Shown here piece by piece: positions 35,515-44,428 of a stretch of 50,473 bases of DNA. This DNA is from an uncultured Saprospiraceae bacterium (GTDB lineage Bacteria; Bacteroidota; Bacteroidia; Chitinophagales; Saprospiraceae). The notes beneath the pieces were generated by a model. The model saw only the letters and a list, made by a program, of their open reading frames with translations, had not been told where the DNA came from and did no database searches. The first letter of the stretch is position 1; each line of letters starts with the position of its first letter. A program made the position numbers and the translations under genes. Location of the stretch: NCBI GenBank assembly GCA_937951685.1, contig CALFBG010000183.1, forward strand, positions 1 through 50,473, in the 5' to 3' direction.

Positions 35515-36768
35515 TTAAGAATAAGCAACGGTTTGGTGTTCTCCAATATCGAGTCCTTTGATTTCTTCTTCTTTCGTCACCCTAATACCCACAGTTATTT
35601 TTAGTAATAAAAATACGATAAAGGCAAACATAAAAGTAAAGCCCCCAATGGCTACGATTCCTAATAATTGCACCCCGATAGTACCGACACCATCATCGTA
35701 ATTACCAAAAATGGCGACGGCGATGGTTCCCCAGATTCCACAGATCAAATGCACGGACGTTGCTCCTACGGGGTCATCAATTTTAATTTTATCAAAAAAG
35801 CCTACCGAGATAGGAATGATTGCCCCAGCAATAAAACCAATGGCGACCGCACTAGAAACCGCTACACCATCTGCACTCGCAGTGATGCCGACTAAACCGC
35901 CCAAAATACCGTTTAAAGCCATTCCTAAATCTAAAGATCCATATACAAACTTTGATACGATAATGGAACCCATGCAACCTGCTGCCGCTGCGATTGACGT
36001 CGTGACAAAAACTAAGGAAACCAAGCCCGGATCAGCAGATAAAACAGAACCGCCATTAAAGCCAAACCAACCAAACCAAAGCAAAAATACGCCCATGGCT
36101 GCAAGTGGCATGCTGTGTCCTGGAATTGGTTTAATGCCTTTATTGGTGTATTTTCCTAACCTAGGGCCCAATAGTATGGCTCCGGCGAGTGCGCCCCAAC
36201 CACCGACAGAATGGACTAAGGTAGATCCTGCAAAATCATAAAAACCTAAGGTATGCAACCAGCCAGAACCCCATTTCCAATATCCTGTGATCGGATAGGA
36301 GATGGTGACGAAGAACAAACAAAAAATTAAAAATGGAACCAGCTTGATGCGTTCTGCCACTGCTCCAGAAACGATGGTGCAACAAGTCGCCGCAAACATT
36401 CCTTGAAAAATAAAGTCTGTATAATAAGTATATTGCCCATTTTCATAATCTATTAAGCCTTTTGCGCCGGGAGGATTATTTAGTCCAAAACCAGCAAACT
36501 CTAAATACCCACCTTCAATGCCTGGGTACATCAATCCAAAACCGATGAAGTAATAAGTCAACAAACCAATGGATACGATCAATACATTTTTGAAGAGGAT
36601 ATTGACTACGTTTTTTCTTTGTACAAAGCCAGACTCTAAAGTGGCAAACCCGAGATGCATCATAAACACCAGTACGGTGGCCATCATCATCCAGATATTA
36701 TTAGCGACGAATTTAGCCTCGTTTGCAGCGGCTAATGCTTGCTCGGCAATTGTTAAGGAATCGTTCAT
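35515..36768 (-). CDS. amt: ammonium transporter Amt
   Basis: 417 residues, full length, with about eleven hydrophobic segments. It conducts ammonium across the inner membrane. Signature regions: FATLESGFVQRKNVVNILFK (N-terminal), CTIVSGAVAERIKL, DFAGSTLVHSVGG with the first pore His, and VHLICGIWGTIA with the second. The start ATG is preceded by AAGGAGAAAAC, one of few Shine-Dalgarno-like sites here. It starts 25 bp after the PII gene, the usual glnK-amt pairing, so PII probably blocks the channel under nitrogen excess. Soluble tail VTKEEEIKGLDIGEHQTVAYS faces the cytoplasm. Confidence 0.96.
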   Translation of the reverse strand: MNDSLTIAEQALAAANEAKFVANNIWMMMATVLVFMMHLGFATLESGFVQRKNVVNILFKNVLIVSIGLLTYYFIGFGLMYPGIEGGYLEFAGFGLNNPPGAKGLIDYENGQYTYYTDFIFQGMFAATCCTIVSGAVAERIKLVPFLIFCLFFVTISYPITGYWKWGSGWLHTLGFYDFAGSTLVHSVGGWGALAGAILLGPRLGKYTNKGIKPIPGHSMPLAAMGVFLLWFGWFGFNGGSVLSADPGLVSLVFVTTSIAAAAGCMGSIIVSKFVYGSLDLGMALNGILGGLVGITASADGVAVSSAVAIGFIAGAIIPISVGFFDKIKIDDPVGATSVHLICGIWGTIAVAIFGNYDDGVGTIGVQLLGIVAIGGFTFMFAFIVFLLLKITVGIRVTKEEEIKGLDIGEHQTVAYS

Positions 36769-36793
36769 TGTTTTCTCCTTTTTTAAGTTAAGC

Positions 36794-37138
36794 TTATGCG
36801 TTTATCGCAGCGGCACCAGTATTTCCCGTTCGAATATTAATTGTCTTTTCTAGTAGCGTAACGTAGATCAGCCCATCTCCTTTTTCACCGGTATGAGCAG
36901 CAGACTCAATGGCAGAAATAGCATCATCTGCAAAGTCCTCACTGATTAAAATTTCCAATTTGATGCGAGCAATGTAGCCGACGTCATAAACGGTACCTCG
37001 ATAGGATCTACTTTCTCCTTTTTCGTGCCCATATCCTTTGACTTCATAGAAGGTAAAGAAGTAAATTTTCTTTTTTGCGAGTGCCTCAACCACTTCTTCG
37101 AATTTGGAGGCTCTCACAATCGCTTCGATTTTTTTCAT
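36794..37138 (-). CDS. PII nitrogen regulator (GlnK/GlnB type)
   Basis: 114 residues, the usual PII length. KKIEAIVRASKFEEVVEAL is the first beta-alpha unit. The T-loop contains YRGTVYDVGY, where the Tyr in TVY aligns with uridylylated Tyr51 of E. coli GlnB. GEKGDGLIYVTLLEKTINIRTG is the C-terminal ATP/2-oxoglutarate-binding part. It trims Amt activity according to the nitrogen signal. An extended variant tail (NTGAAAINA) follows. The ATG is the first in the PII-amt-gltB-gltD series, and the 158-bp divergent gap to the TPR gene should hold its promoter, but no clear box is visible. Confidence 0.95.
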   Translation of the reverse strand: MKKIEAIVRASKFEEVVEALAKKKIYFFTFYEVKGYGHEKGESRSYRGTVYDVGYIARIKLEILISEDFADDAISAIESAAHTGEKGDGLIYVTLLEKTINIRTGNTGAAAINA

Positions 37139-37296
37139 CTCGGTATGTTTTTTTTGCTTTTCTTTGATGATATCAACTAAGATAAGTTTCCACGTATTGC
37201 TAAATGATAGATTTTATAAAAAAAATGTTATCTTTTAACAAATTTTTTTGTTGCTAAACTTATGATTTTCAGTATTTTAAATTATTAATAATTGTT

Positions 37297-38865
37297 ATGC
37301 CTATCTCACAATCAAATCAAGTTTTTAATTTAGTAAAATCGCTCACCAAAGCGGAGAAACGAAATTTCCGACTCTATGCCAAGCGGATTCAGGATAATGG
37401 GGAATTACTATTTTTGCAGCTTTTCGATGTTATGGATAAGCAAAAAGTATTGCAGGAAGTTGAGATTAAGGCACAACTTGGACAGATTGGGAAAAGTCAA
37501 TTTTCTAACCTTAAAAGACATCTCTATGCACAAATTATCGCAAGTTTGAGAATCATCCATAAGGAAAAAAGAGCCAATTTCAAGGTGAGAGAATACTTTG
37601 ATTATGCTTATATTCTTTATGGCAAAGGTTTGTACTTGCAAGCACTTAAATTATTAAAGAAGGCGAGTACTTTGGCAAAACAGCATCACTTAATTTATAT
37701 GCAACTGATGATCGTTGAATTTGAAAAAACCATCGAGTCTCGCCATATTACGCGAAGTGGTAGCAATAAGGCAGAAGCACTCATAGAAGAGAGTGAGATG
37801 ATCCAAAAAAATGCGAACCATTTAGTAAGCTTGAGCAACTTACGGATCAAAATGCACGGTAAGTACTTGGAATACGGTCACGTTCGAAGTAGTAAAGAAG
37901 CCTTAGAAATTAGAGCTTATTACCATGAGCAAATCGACCATATCAACTTGGAAAAACTCGGCTTGATGGAGCGAATTTATTATGTTCAGTCTCGGGTATG
38001 GTACAATTATATTCTACTCGACTTTCATGCTTGCATTAAGTATGCAATTGAGTGGACTGAGTTGCTTTGTCAAAATCCTACGATGATGACGAGAGACGTA
38101 GATTTATATATGCGCGGCTACCATTATGTACTAACGGCGGCGAATCACATTAAAGATAAAGAGACACATTCGGCGTACTTAGCTAAATTTGAAACCTTCA
38201 GAAACGATGCCTATGGTAAGTTTAACACAAATTCTCAAATTTTATCTTTTTTGTATGTGCATACGGGAAGATTAGATAATATTATTTTGAATGGAAACTT
38301 TAACGCTGCGACTTCGGTGATTACTAAATCGCTTAATCGTATTCGACGCTACAAGCTCATGTTGGATGATCATCGAGTGATGGTGTTTTATTTTAAATTT
38401 GCATGGATTTATCTAGCCGCAGGAAAAGTTTCTAAAGCCTTGCGTTACCTTAATAAAATTATCAATAATGAACTCAAAAAGCTGAGAGAGGATTTACAAA
38501 ATTATGCTAGAATCTTACAACTCATCTGCCATTATGAGTTAGGGAATTTTGATATTTTGCAATATCTACTCAACAATAATTCAAATTACTTTGATCGTAA
38601 AACGGGTATCAATATTTTCTTGCAAGAAGCTACCAATATGTTCAATACGCTGAAATCAAAAGGAACTTTAGATCACAAAGTAGTATTCAAGAAATATTTG
38701 GACTTATTCAACAACATCAAAAATGACCCTTATGAGCGACGGGCATTCGTTTATCTCGACATCATTTCTTGGTTAGAAAGTAAGATAAAAGGAATCAGTC
38801 TACAAGAAGTCGTTCAACGTAAACCGGGCTGGACAAATCCGAATCCTTCAAAAATTGACTTTTAA
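37297..38865 (+). CDS. TPR-like helical protein (Bacteroidota family)
   Basis: 522 residues, cytoplasmic. The N-terminus LVKSLTKAEKRNFRLYAKRI is a recognisable start of a conserved Bacteroidota family. The remainder is all-helical with TPR-like pairs, e.g. FDYAYILYGKGLYLQALKLL (about 104-123) and FKFAWIYLAAGKVSKALRYL (about 368-387). Such proteins are thought to bind other proteins; the partner is unknown. It is divergent from the PII gene. The gene density and codon pattern look ordinary. Confidence 0.75.
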   Translation: MPISQSNQVFNLVKSLTKAEKRNFRLYAKRIQDNGELLFLQLFDVMDKQKVLQEVEIKAQLGQIGKSQFSNLKRHLYAQIIASLRIIHKEKRANFKVREYFDYAYILYGKGLYLQALKLLKKASTLAKQHHLIYMQLMIVEFEKTIESRHITRSGSNKAEALIEESEMIQKNANHLVSLSNLRIKMHGKYLEYGHVRSSKEALEIRAYYHEQIDHINLEKLGLMERIYYVQSRVWYNYILLDFHACIKYAIEWTELLCQNPTMMTRDVDLYMRGYHYVLTAANHIKDKETHSAYLAKFETFRNDAYGKFNTNSQILSFLYVHTGRLDNIILNGNFNAATSVITKSLNRIRRYKLMLDDHRVMVFYFKFAWIYLAAGKVSKALRYLNKIINNELKKLREDLQNYARILQLICHYELGNFDILQYLLNNNSNYFDRKTGINIFLQEATNMFNTLKSKGTLDHKVVFKKYLDLFNNIKNDPYERRAFVYLDIISWLESKIKGISLQEVVQRKPGWTNPNPSKIDF

Positions 38866-38915
38866 TTAGTTGCTTACTTGCCCAAGGCTTACAAAAAATA
38901 GTCCATAAGATAAAC

Positions 38916-39236
38916 CTAGAACTTGCTGCTAAACTTTATAAGTGGTGCAGCGTATTTCAAGCACTGCCTCATATTTTTTGTATAGATTTCACCGTAGGCG
39001 AAAGTCACGATATCATCTCCGAATTCAGGAGCAATTTCGGCTAAACGGTGAAGAATCGAATGAATACCGTTACTATCTAGCGTATTCAAAGCCGCTAAAC
39101 CTTGCTCGTACCGCATCGCATTTGTCTGGCTAGTATCAATTATGATTTGACTAAAACTGCTTAGGGAAAGACTTAAACAGGAGCAAATTAAAACTAAATG
39201 ATGCCTGTAGTTAAGTTTACAAAGTTGTTCCACCAT
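38916..39236 (-). CDS. truncated CMD-like exported protein
   Basis: 106 residues from the ATG at 39236 (112 from one at 39254). A hydrophobic signal-like stretch (HLVLICSCLSLSLSSFSQ) is followed by MRYEQGLAALNTLD ... IAPEFGDDIVTFAYGEIYT. This resembles the N-terminal half of carboxymuconolactone decarboxylase-type proteins, which normally continue with the Cys-x-x-Cys or ELxTIA half that is absent here; instead it ends QCLKYAAPLIKFSSKF. It overlaps the SDR stop by 20 bp. It may be a decayed gene; the remaining half cannot be found in other frames. Confidence 0.5.
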   Translation of the reverse strand: MVEQLCKLNYRHHLVLICSCLSLSLSSFSQIIIDTSQTNAMRYEQGLAALNTLDSNGIHSILHRLAEIAPEFGDDIVTFAYGEIYTKNMRQCLKYAAPLIKFSSKF

Positions 39237-39954
39237 CAATAATAATTTTTTCATTTCTAAGAATTAAAGATTTATCGGAAAGTAAAAATTCTACCATCGG
39301 AGCGATATCTTCCGGTAATACAATTCTACCAATCGGAGAATGATCCGAAAAATGAGCTAACAATTGCTCAATCGCTTCTTCACTCATGCCCGATTTTTTT
39401 TGGATCGGGCTTTTCGTAACGCCTGGACTGACGATGTTGACTCTAATCCCTTTCGGTGCTAGTTCGATGTTCAATACTTTGGCAATACCTTCTAGCGCGG
39501 CCTTACTCGCGGTGTAAGCGCTCGTCTGAGCAAATGCCTTAAAGACGACCACGGAAGTATTGAGGACTACACTGGCTGGATTTTGCAATAAAGGCAGCAG
39601 CTTTTGAATTGTAAAGAAAGCCCCCTTAAAATTGATGCCCATCGTTTCATCAAAAACGGCTTCGGAGGTTTCTGCAAAATTGGCTGCTTTAAAAATTCCA
39701 GCATTGATAAATAGACCATCAATTTTGGTATCTACCAATTTTAAGTTTTCTACCAACCGATCAATGTCGGGGAGTAAAGAAGTGTCGCAAAGATATCCGT
39801 TGACTCCAGCACCAAGCTTTTGCAAGGCCCTTGCTAAATTTGTTTCGTTGCGACCGGTAATAATTACTCGGTAGCCATTTTTAAGGAGATAAGCAGCACA
39901 GGAAAACCCTATTCCAGAAGTGCCGCCCGTGATGAGAATTGTTTTCTGATTCAT
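39217..39954 (-). CDS. short-chain dehydrogenase/reductase
   Basis: 245 residues from the ATG at 39954. A TTG at 39969 is rejected because the -7 promoter box covers it. Cofactor motif TGGTSGIG at 9-16, NAG at 84-86, catalytic Ser134, Tyr147 and Lys151 (YTASK), and VSPGVTKSP after it: a full classical SDR catalytic set. It is expressed opposite an HxlR regulator with a shared 112-bp region, the usual arrangement in which HxlR controls a redox enzyme. Substrate unknown, possibly an electrophile or xenobiotic carbonyl (inference). Confidence 0.93.
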   Translation of the reverse strand: MNQKTILITGGTSGIGFSCAAYLLKNGYRVIITGRNETNLARALQKLGAGVNGYLCDTSLLPDIDRLVENLKLVDTKIDGLFINAGIFKAANFAETSEAVFDETMGINFKGAFFTIQKLLPLLQNPASVVLNTSVVVFKAFAQTSAYTASKAALEGIAKVLNIELAPKGIRVNIVSPGVTKSPIQKKSGMSEEAIEQLLAHFSDHSPIGRIVLPEDIAPMVEFLLSDKSLILRNEKIIIDGGTTL

Positions 39955-39966
39955 AATTTTTTTGTA

Positions 39967-39997
39967 CAAAACTATATTAATACTACCTTTCGGACAA
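39967..39997 (-). promoter_or_regulatory. promoter of the SDR gene
   Basis: Minus strand: TTG (39997-39995), a 20-bp spacer and TAGTTTTG (39974-39967), an exact match to the Bacteroidota TTG-N17-23-TAnnTTTG promoter. The start site would fall about 6 bases before the ATG at 39954. This is the clearest promoter in the window. Confidence 0.7.
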
Positions 39998-40031
39998 GTA
40001 CTTACTTTTTGGTAACTAACTTACTTACTTA
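39998..40031. promoter_or_regulatory. candidate HxlR operator repeats
   Basis: TACTTACTT (39999-40007) recurs as CTTACTTACTTA (40020-40031), with GTAAC between. The repeats lie just upstream of the SDR -33 element and before hxlR, so the regulator could control both genes from here (inference). Confidence 0.4.
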
Positions 40032-40066
40032 TTCGTCAGAATTGCTGATCTTCAAGACTTTAAAAG

Positions 40067-40426
40067 ATGAAAATAATTGAAAAAAAATACGACGAGGCAC
40101 AAGAATGTCCCATTACAATATTCATGACGCAAGTTGGAGGTAAATGGAAGCCCGTGATTATTTGGTTGCTGTTGCAAAAAGAAGTCATGAGATTTAGCGA
40201 ACTCAATAGATCCATCAATGGCATTAGTCAAAAAATGTTAGCACAACAATTGAAAGGCCTAGAAGAACAAAAAATCGTTTTTCGGAAATCTTATCCCGTA
40301 GTTCCACCTAAGGTAGAATACCGATTGACTGACAAAGGAAAATCCTTGCAGCATATCCTAACTGAAATTATGAAGTGGAGCAATGAGAACTTACTTACGC
40401 AGCAAATTAAACCTTGTACGGAGTAA
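40067..40426 (+). CDS. HxlR family transcriptional regulator
   Basis: 119 residues, the usual size. CPITIFMTQVGGKWKPVIIW starts the family with its redox-prone Cys (CPI). The winged helix is RFSELNRSINGISQKMLAQQLKGLEEQKIVFR, followed by PKVEYRLTDKGKSL. HxlR proteins sense electrophiles, aldehydes or redox stress by N-terminal Cys modification; the Cys is retained here. It is divergent from the SDR gene and probably regulates it. Confidence 0.93.
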   Translation: MKIIEKKYDEAQECPITIFMTQVGGKWKPVIIWLLLQKEVMRFSELNRSINGISQKMLAQQLKGLEEQKIVFRKSYPVVPPKVEYRLTDKGKSLQHILTEIMKWSNENLLTQQIKPCTE

Positions 40427-40458
40427 TCCTATACACAAGCCAGTTACATGATTTCTAA

Positions 40459-40905
40459 ATGCTAAAAAAAACATCGATTATGAGTAACGTAGACTTTGTC
40501 GTTATGATTTTCATTTTCGCAAATGTTGTTATTTCCCTTAGCGCTTGCGAAATCAATTCCAACTCGAAGCCGAACCCGGAAGTTCAATTCCGCTGCAACC
40601 ATTATTTCGCTGCGGGAGAACTTAGGTATGATACGTATCAATTCTGTGGTACGATGCCTAAGGAGGTCGAATACCAATATAAAGCAGGCACTTGGAAATT
40701 TTGGAACAAATCAGGACAATTAGTCGCTACGGGTACATTCGATCATTCAGTAGTAGAAATTACCGATAGAGGAGGTTGTGCTTATACCATGAAGGAAGCG
40801 ATCATCCACAAGGAACAATGGCAGTTTTGGAATGACGAAGGTGTCCCAATGGAAGCAACTAAAGCGCTCGTGAATGATTTTGAAACTTGTAGCATCTATT
40901 ACTAA
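40459..40905 (+). CDS. MORN-like repeat lipoprotein
   Basis: 148 residues with a lipoprotein signal ending VVISLSACEIN. Two MORN-variant (antitoxin-like WG/YwqK-type) units are visible: AGTWKFWNKSGQLVATGTFD and KEQWQFWNDEGVPMEATKAL. Cys residues (RCNHYF, YQFCGT, GGCAYT, ETCSIYY) may form disulfides. The ATG at 40459 keeps the Lys-rich n-region; an alternative is ATG 40480. Outer-membrane anchored, role unknown. It follows hxlR by 32 bp in the same direction, but functional linkage is unclear. Confidence 0.65.
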   Translation: MLKKTSIMSNVDFVVMIFIFANVVISLSACEINSNSKPNPEVQFRCNHYFAAGELRYDTYQFCGTMPKEVEYQYKAGTWKFWNKSGQLVATGTFDHSVVEITDRGGCAYTMKEAIIHKEQWQFWNDEGVPMEATKALVNDFETCSIYY

Positions 40906-41117
40906 TTCTTAACGTATCCCTATTTTGTAAACCGACAGCTCTGCGATTTTATAAACTTAAATGCCTCCGCACAGGCAATTTTTCACATATCTTATTTTTT
41001 TCTTATAAGAAGGCTAAAGTTTTCGGGAAGACTGAAAAATATCCCTATCTTACTGATCTGAAATAGCAACCCTATTTAGCAAGAATTTCTTGTAAGTACC
41101 ACCACAATACATTAAAA

Positions 41118-42230
41118 ATGAAACCACTATACGTCGCTGCTACTGGACAACACGTTGGAAAAACGACCTCTACCTTAGGCTTAGTAAGCAATATTTTATC
41201 GCAAGGTAAAAATGTTGGATATTGTAAACCCGTTGGACAAAGTCATCTTACGGTTGATGGACAAATTATTGATAAAGACGTCGTGCTATTTTCGGAGATG
41301 TTGGACTTCAAAGTAGATGCAAGTATCCATAGCCCCGTTGTCATGGGAAAAGGAGTCACCAAAGCTTATATTGATCATCCTGAGAATTTTAAGTTTCACG
41401 AACAGATTATTGCTAGTTCTAAAGTCTTAAAGGAGCGGCACGAAGTAGTGGTTTACGAAGGTACAGGGCATCCTGGGGTAGGAAGTGTCGCCGATGTTTC
41501 CAACGCTCAAGTCGCTAGAATCCTTGATGCAGGTGTTTTGATGATTGCGGAAGGCGGAATTGGCAATACGATTGATCGACTGACCTTGAGTATCGCACAA
41601 TTCAGACATTTTAATATTCCAATTTTAGGCGTTATTGTCAATAAAGTCTTTCCCGACAAAATTGATCAAGTACAATATTACGTTGGCAAAAAATTGAAAC
41701 AATGGAATTTAGATCTCATTGGAACCTTACCTTTCGATAAACGGATGTCTTTTCCGCTGATGGAAACAGTGATGAGTGCCATTCAAGGCAAAATTTTATT
41801 CAATAAGCTAAAACTGTACAATCGAATCGAACACATCGTAGCGGGTTCTTTGGTTAATGTAAAAGAAATTTCAACCTATAAAAATATGATGCTCGTGGTG
41901 AGCGCTAAGCGTTTAGACGAAGCCATTAAAAAGATTAGCTCCATCGCTAAAATCCAGAAATTAGAATCGCCACTGGCTGGAATTATCATTACCGGTGATG
42001 GCGTGCACGAAGAAGGACTGAAAATTACCGAACGGGCTAGAGAGTACATTATCAAGCACGAAACACCCGTTATTACCACAACTTTAGACACTTTTGGTGC
42101 AGTCGTGAAAGTAAGCCGAATCGAAGTGAAAATTAATACCCATACACCTTGGAAAACCAAACGAGCGATTCAACTCATTCGAGAAAATGTGGATGTGGAT
42201 CTTATTATTGATAAACTATCAAAACTGTAA
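41118..42230 (+). CDS. BioD/Pta-like P-loop ATPase with DRTGG-type domain
   Basis: 370 residues. The P-loop is AATGQHVGKTTSTLGL near the start, followed by KPVGQ and YEGTGHPGVG, as in dethiobiotin-synthetase-like ATPases and the N-terminal half of phosphotransacetylase (COG0857). The C-terminal half (LAGIIITGDGVHEEGLKI then ETPVITTTLDTFGAVVKVS) resembles a DRTGG regulatory domain. No phosphotransacetylase domain follows. Proteins of this layout are often linked to acetate or nucleotide metabolism, but the reaction is unknown. The gene stands alone, ended by a hairpin. Confidence 0.8.
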   Translation: MKPLYVAATGQHVGKTTSTLGLVSNILSQGKNVGYCKPVGQSHLTVDGQIIDKDVVLFSEMLDFKVDASIHSPVVMGKGVTKAYIDHPENFKFHEQIIASSKVLKERHEVVVYEGTGHPGVGSVADVSNAQVARILDAGVLMIAEGGIGNTIDRLTLSIAQFRHFNIPILGVIVNKVFPDKIDQVQYYVGKKLKQWNLDLIGTLPFDKRMSFPLMETVMSAIQGKILFNKLKLYNRIEHIVAGSLVNVKEISTYKNMMLVVSAKRLDEAIKKISSIAKIQKLESPLAGIIITGDGVHEEGLKITERAREYIIKHETPVITTTLDTFGAVVKVSRIEVKINTHTPWKTKRAIQLIRENVDVDLIIDKLSKL

Positions 42231-42258
42231 GTACTAAGAAACTAGGATGTAAAAAACT

Positions 42259-42298
42259 AAAGCCGCCAGAATCTGATTGCTCAGGATTTGACGGCTTT
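42259..42298 (+). terminator. terminator hairpin after the ATPase gene
   Basis: AAAGCCGCCA (42259-42268) pairs with TGACGGCTTT (42289-42298), nine of ten pairs, with a 20-base loop. It follows the stop by 29 bp. The T-run is poor, so termination may need other factors. Confidence 0.55.
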
Positions 42299-42583
42299 GT
42301 ACTATTATGAAAAATTAAAACTATTTAATGTAAGTGTAGCAATTCTATCTTTCTTTACTAATAGATTTACTTTCTACGTAGTAAAAGTAGTAGATTTATA
42401 CTAGTTTTTCAAGAAAAAAACGAATAGTTGTCAATTTTCGGACGAATGAGTGCCTACTTTAGCCTAAAAAGTGCTTTTTGGTGTACGGATTGTTACCCAA
42501 AAAATATTTTCCGGTCGCGTCTTATCATTGACCTGCACGAAGGAACATTACCCACCAGTCTAAATATTTTTAGTTTTTCTGGG
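42299..42583. other. intergenic region between convergent genes
   Basis: No gene with support. AAAAAGTGCTTTTT near 42470 is a small hairpin. Convergent with the SRPBCC gene; the rest is unremarkable AT-rich sequence. Confidence 0.45.
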
Positions 42584-43033
42584 CTATTTTGAAATAAGGG
42601 TTTGAGATGATTTTCCCTCGGCTACGCTTTTCAAGGCTTGATTCATTTTTTCAAAATTGGCTTGCGTATCACGGAGCAGTTTTCCTCGAAATAGTGGAAT
42701 TAAGATTCCAGAAAAATCTTCGCTGTGGGTAAATTGTGTGCTGCCGTCCGGATTCGCCTTCAATAGAAAATGATGTTTCCCATCAAATAATCCAGCAAAG
42801 AATAAATGACCGATCCATTGTAATTCTCTTGCCGTTTCCAAGCGTAATACCTTAGGCTGGAAGCGCATTCCTCCCGCGTTAATCTTGAGTTGTTGTCCTT
42901 TGGCTAAGGTGCCACTGACTTCCGTCAAAAAAGGATTCCAATTGGGATAATCTTGAAAATTAGTAAGGATCCGCCATACTTCGCTAGGGCTTGCGCTGAT
43001 TTGAATTTGTGTGCTAATTTTGGCTTGAAACAT
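42584..43033 (-). CDS. SRPBCC family protein
   Basis: 149 residues of the START/Bet v1-like fold. It begins ISTQIQISASPSEVWRILTN, continues FQDYPNWNPFLTEVSG and KVLRLETARELQWIG, and ends with the long C-terminal helix (LLRDTQANFEKMNQALKSVA). These proteins bind hydrophobic ligands in a cavity. No catalytic residues can be assigned. Its gene follows crp on the same strand by 117 bp. Confidence 0.88.
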   Translation of the reverse strand: MFQAKISTQIQISASPSEVWRILTNFQDYPNWNPFLTEVSGTLAKGQQLKINAGGMRFQPKVLRLETARELQWIGHLFFAGLFDGKHHFLLKANPDGSTQFTHSEDFSGILIPLFRGKLLRDTQANFEKMNQALKSVAEGKSSQTLISK

Positions 43034-43150
43034 TTGATTTGAATTTAAAGAATGATATTGTTTTTTAATGAAGTTGTTTGATAAAACAAAGATCAGTCTT
43101 CTAACTCAAGTTCGCCTTGACATAGATCAAGAATTACTATTCCTTTAAAT

Positions 43151-43720
43151 TTAAGCACTAAGATTTTTCCGAATCCGACTAAAAGTTTCCGGTGTCATGC
43201 CGAGCATAGAGGCCAGATAGTGGAGTGGAATCTGATTAAAGAGGGTAGGGTTCTCTTGAAAAAGCTGTTCGTATCTTTCCTGTGCGGACATCGACAAAAA
43301 GGAAAAAACTCGATTTTCGAGCGTAATAAAGCAGTGGGTAAGAAAATTCTTTTCGATTTGTGGCCAAGTCGGGAGTATCTCGTGGATTTTTTGATACCGA
43401 TCAAAAGAAATCGTAAACAATTCAACGGGCGTAAGCGCCTGAATTTGCCAGCGAGCAGGAGTTTGCAGAAGAAAACTAGCCAAGTCAGTAACGAAATAAT
43501 CGCGCTCTGCAATCCACTGGGTAACTTCTTTATCTTCGACTTGCGCAGAAATTCTTAAATAGCCCGATTTTATAAAACTCATTTTTCGGCAGTATTGACC
43601 TTGTCGGACAAAAAAGTCTCCCTTCTCAAGTTCTTCCGCTACAAAGAGCTGACTTAACGCCGGAAGTTGATCCGCTTGTGCCCCAAAATAAGTTTGTAAA
43701 TACTGGTCTAGGGCAGACAT
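43151..43720 (-). CDS. Crp/Fnr family transcriptional regulator
   Basis: 189 residues. N-terminal cNMP-binding-type jelly roll (EELEKGDFFVRQGQYCRKMSFIKSGYLRI), a long dimer helix, and a C-terminal HTH (LHYLASMLGMTPETFSRIRKNL). The RxxxTFSR-type recognition helix is kept, but the phosphate-binding pocket residues of true cAMP sensors (RSAxxAAL) are not evident, so the ligand is unknown. Its start overlaps the CoA-transferase B stop (TAATG), showing translational coupling; it may control that operon. Confidence 0.9.
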   Translation of the reverse strand: MSALDQYLQTYFGAQADQLPALSQLFVAEELEKGDFFVRQGQYCRKMSFIKSGYLRISAQVEDKEVTQWIAERDYFVTDLASFLLQTPARWQIQALTPVELFTISFDRYQKIHEILPTWPQIEKNFLTHCFITLENRVFSFLSMSAQERYEQLFQENPTLFNQIPLHYLASMLGMTPETFSRIRKNLSA

Positions 43721-44376
43721 TAATCAATTTGCATTTCGGGAATATCACCTTCAATAATTAGCCTTCCTTCTGTAGCTGCTTTAATCGTTTCTATGGAAAC
43801 ACCGGGTGCGCGCTCCAATAATTTGAATCCATTAGGAGTAATATCCAATACGGCCAAATTCGTAACCACCTTTTTGACACAGGCTACGCCCGTTAAAGGT
43901 AAAGTGCAATGTTTCAAGAGTTTTGAAATACCTTTTTTATTCGTGTGCATCATTGCCACGATGATATTATCGGCAGACGCTACTAAGTCCATCGCGCCTC
44001 CCATTCCTTTGACCATTTTGCCCGGAATTTTCCAATTGGCGATATCTCCGCGATCGGAAACTTCCATCGCCCCGAGTACGGTAAGTTGAATGTGCTGTCC
44101 ACGAATCATGGCAAAACTGGTAGCCGAGTCAAAAATAGAAGCGCCCGGCATGGCCGTTACGGTTTGTTTACCCGCATTGATGAGATCAGCATCTTCTTCA
44201 CCTTCAAAAGGGAAAGGGCCCATTCCTAAAATACCATTTTCGGATTGAAACTCTACGCTAATTCCTTTGGGAATATAATTAGCAATCAAGGTAGGAATAC
44301 CAATTCCTAAATTAACGTACCAACCATCTTGTAATTCCTGCGCGATCCGTTTTGCAATACCTGTCTTATCTAACAT
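43720..44376 (-). CDS. scoB: 3-oxoacid CoA-transferase subunit B
   Basis: 218 residues. YVNLGIGIPTLIANYIPKG opens the family fold, and SENGILGMGPFP contains the catalytic Glu (in ENG) that forms the acyl-CoA thioester. NAGKQTVTAMPGAS and MVKGMGGAMDLVASA are conserved substrate loops. With subunit A (next gene) it transfers CoA from succinyl-CoA to acetoacetate or a related 3-oxoacid. It starts 53 bp after subunit A. Confidence 0.94.
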   Translation of the reverse strand: MLDKTGIAKRIAQELQDGWYVNLGIGIPTLIANYIPKGISVEFQSENGILGMGPFPFEGEEDADLINAGKQTVTAMPGASIFDSATSFAMIRGQHIQLTVLGAMEVSDRGDIANWKIPGKMVKGMGGAMDLVASADNIIVAMMHTNKKGISKLLKHCTLPLTGVACVKKVVTNLAVLDITPNGFKLLERAPGVSIETIKAATEGRLIIEGDIPEMQID

Positions 44377-44428
44377 AAAGATTGATTTAAAATTTTAAAG
44401 ATCAGTTCCGTCGATTTGTAAAAATGGA

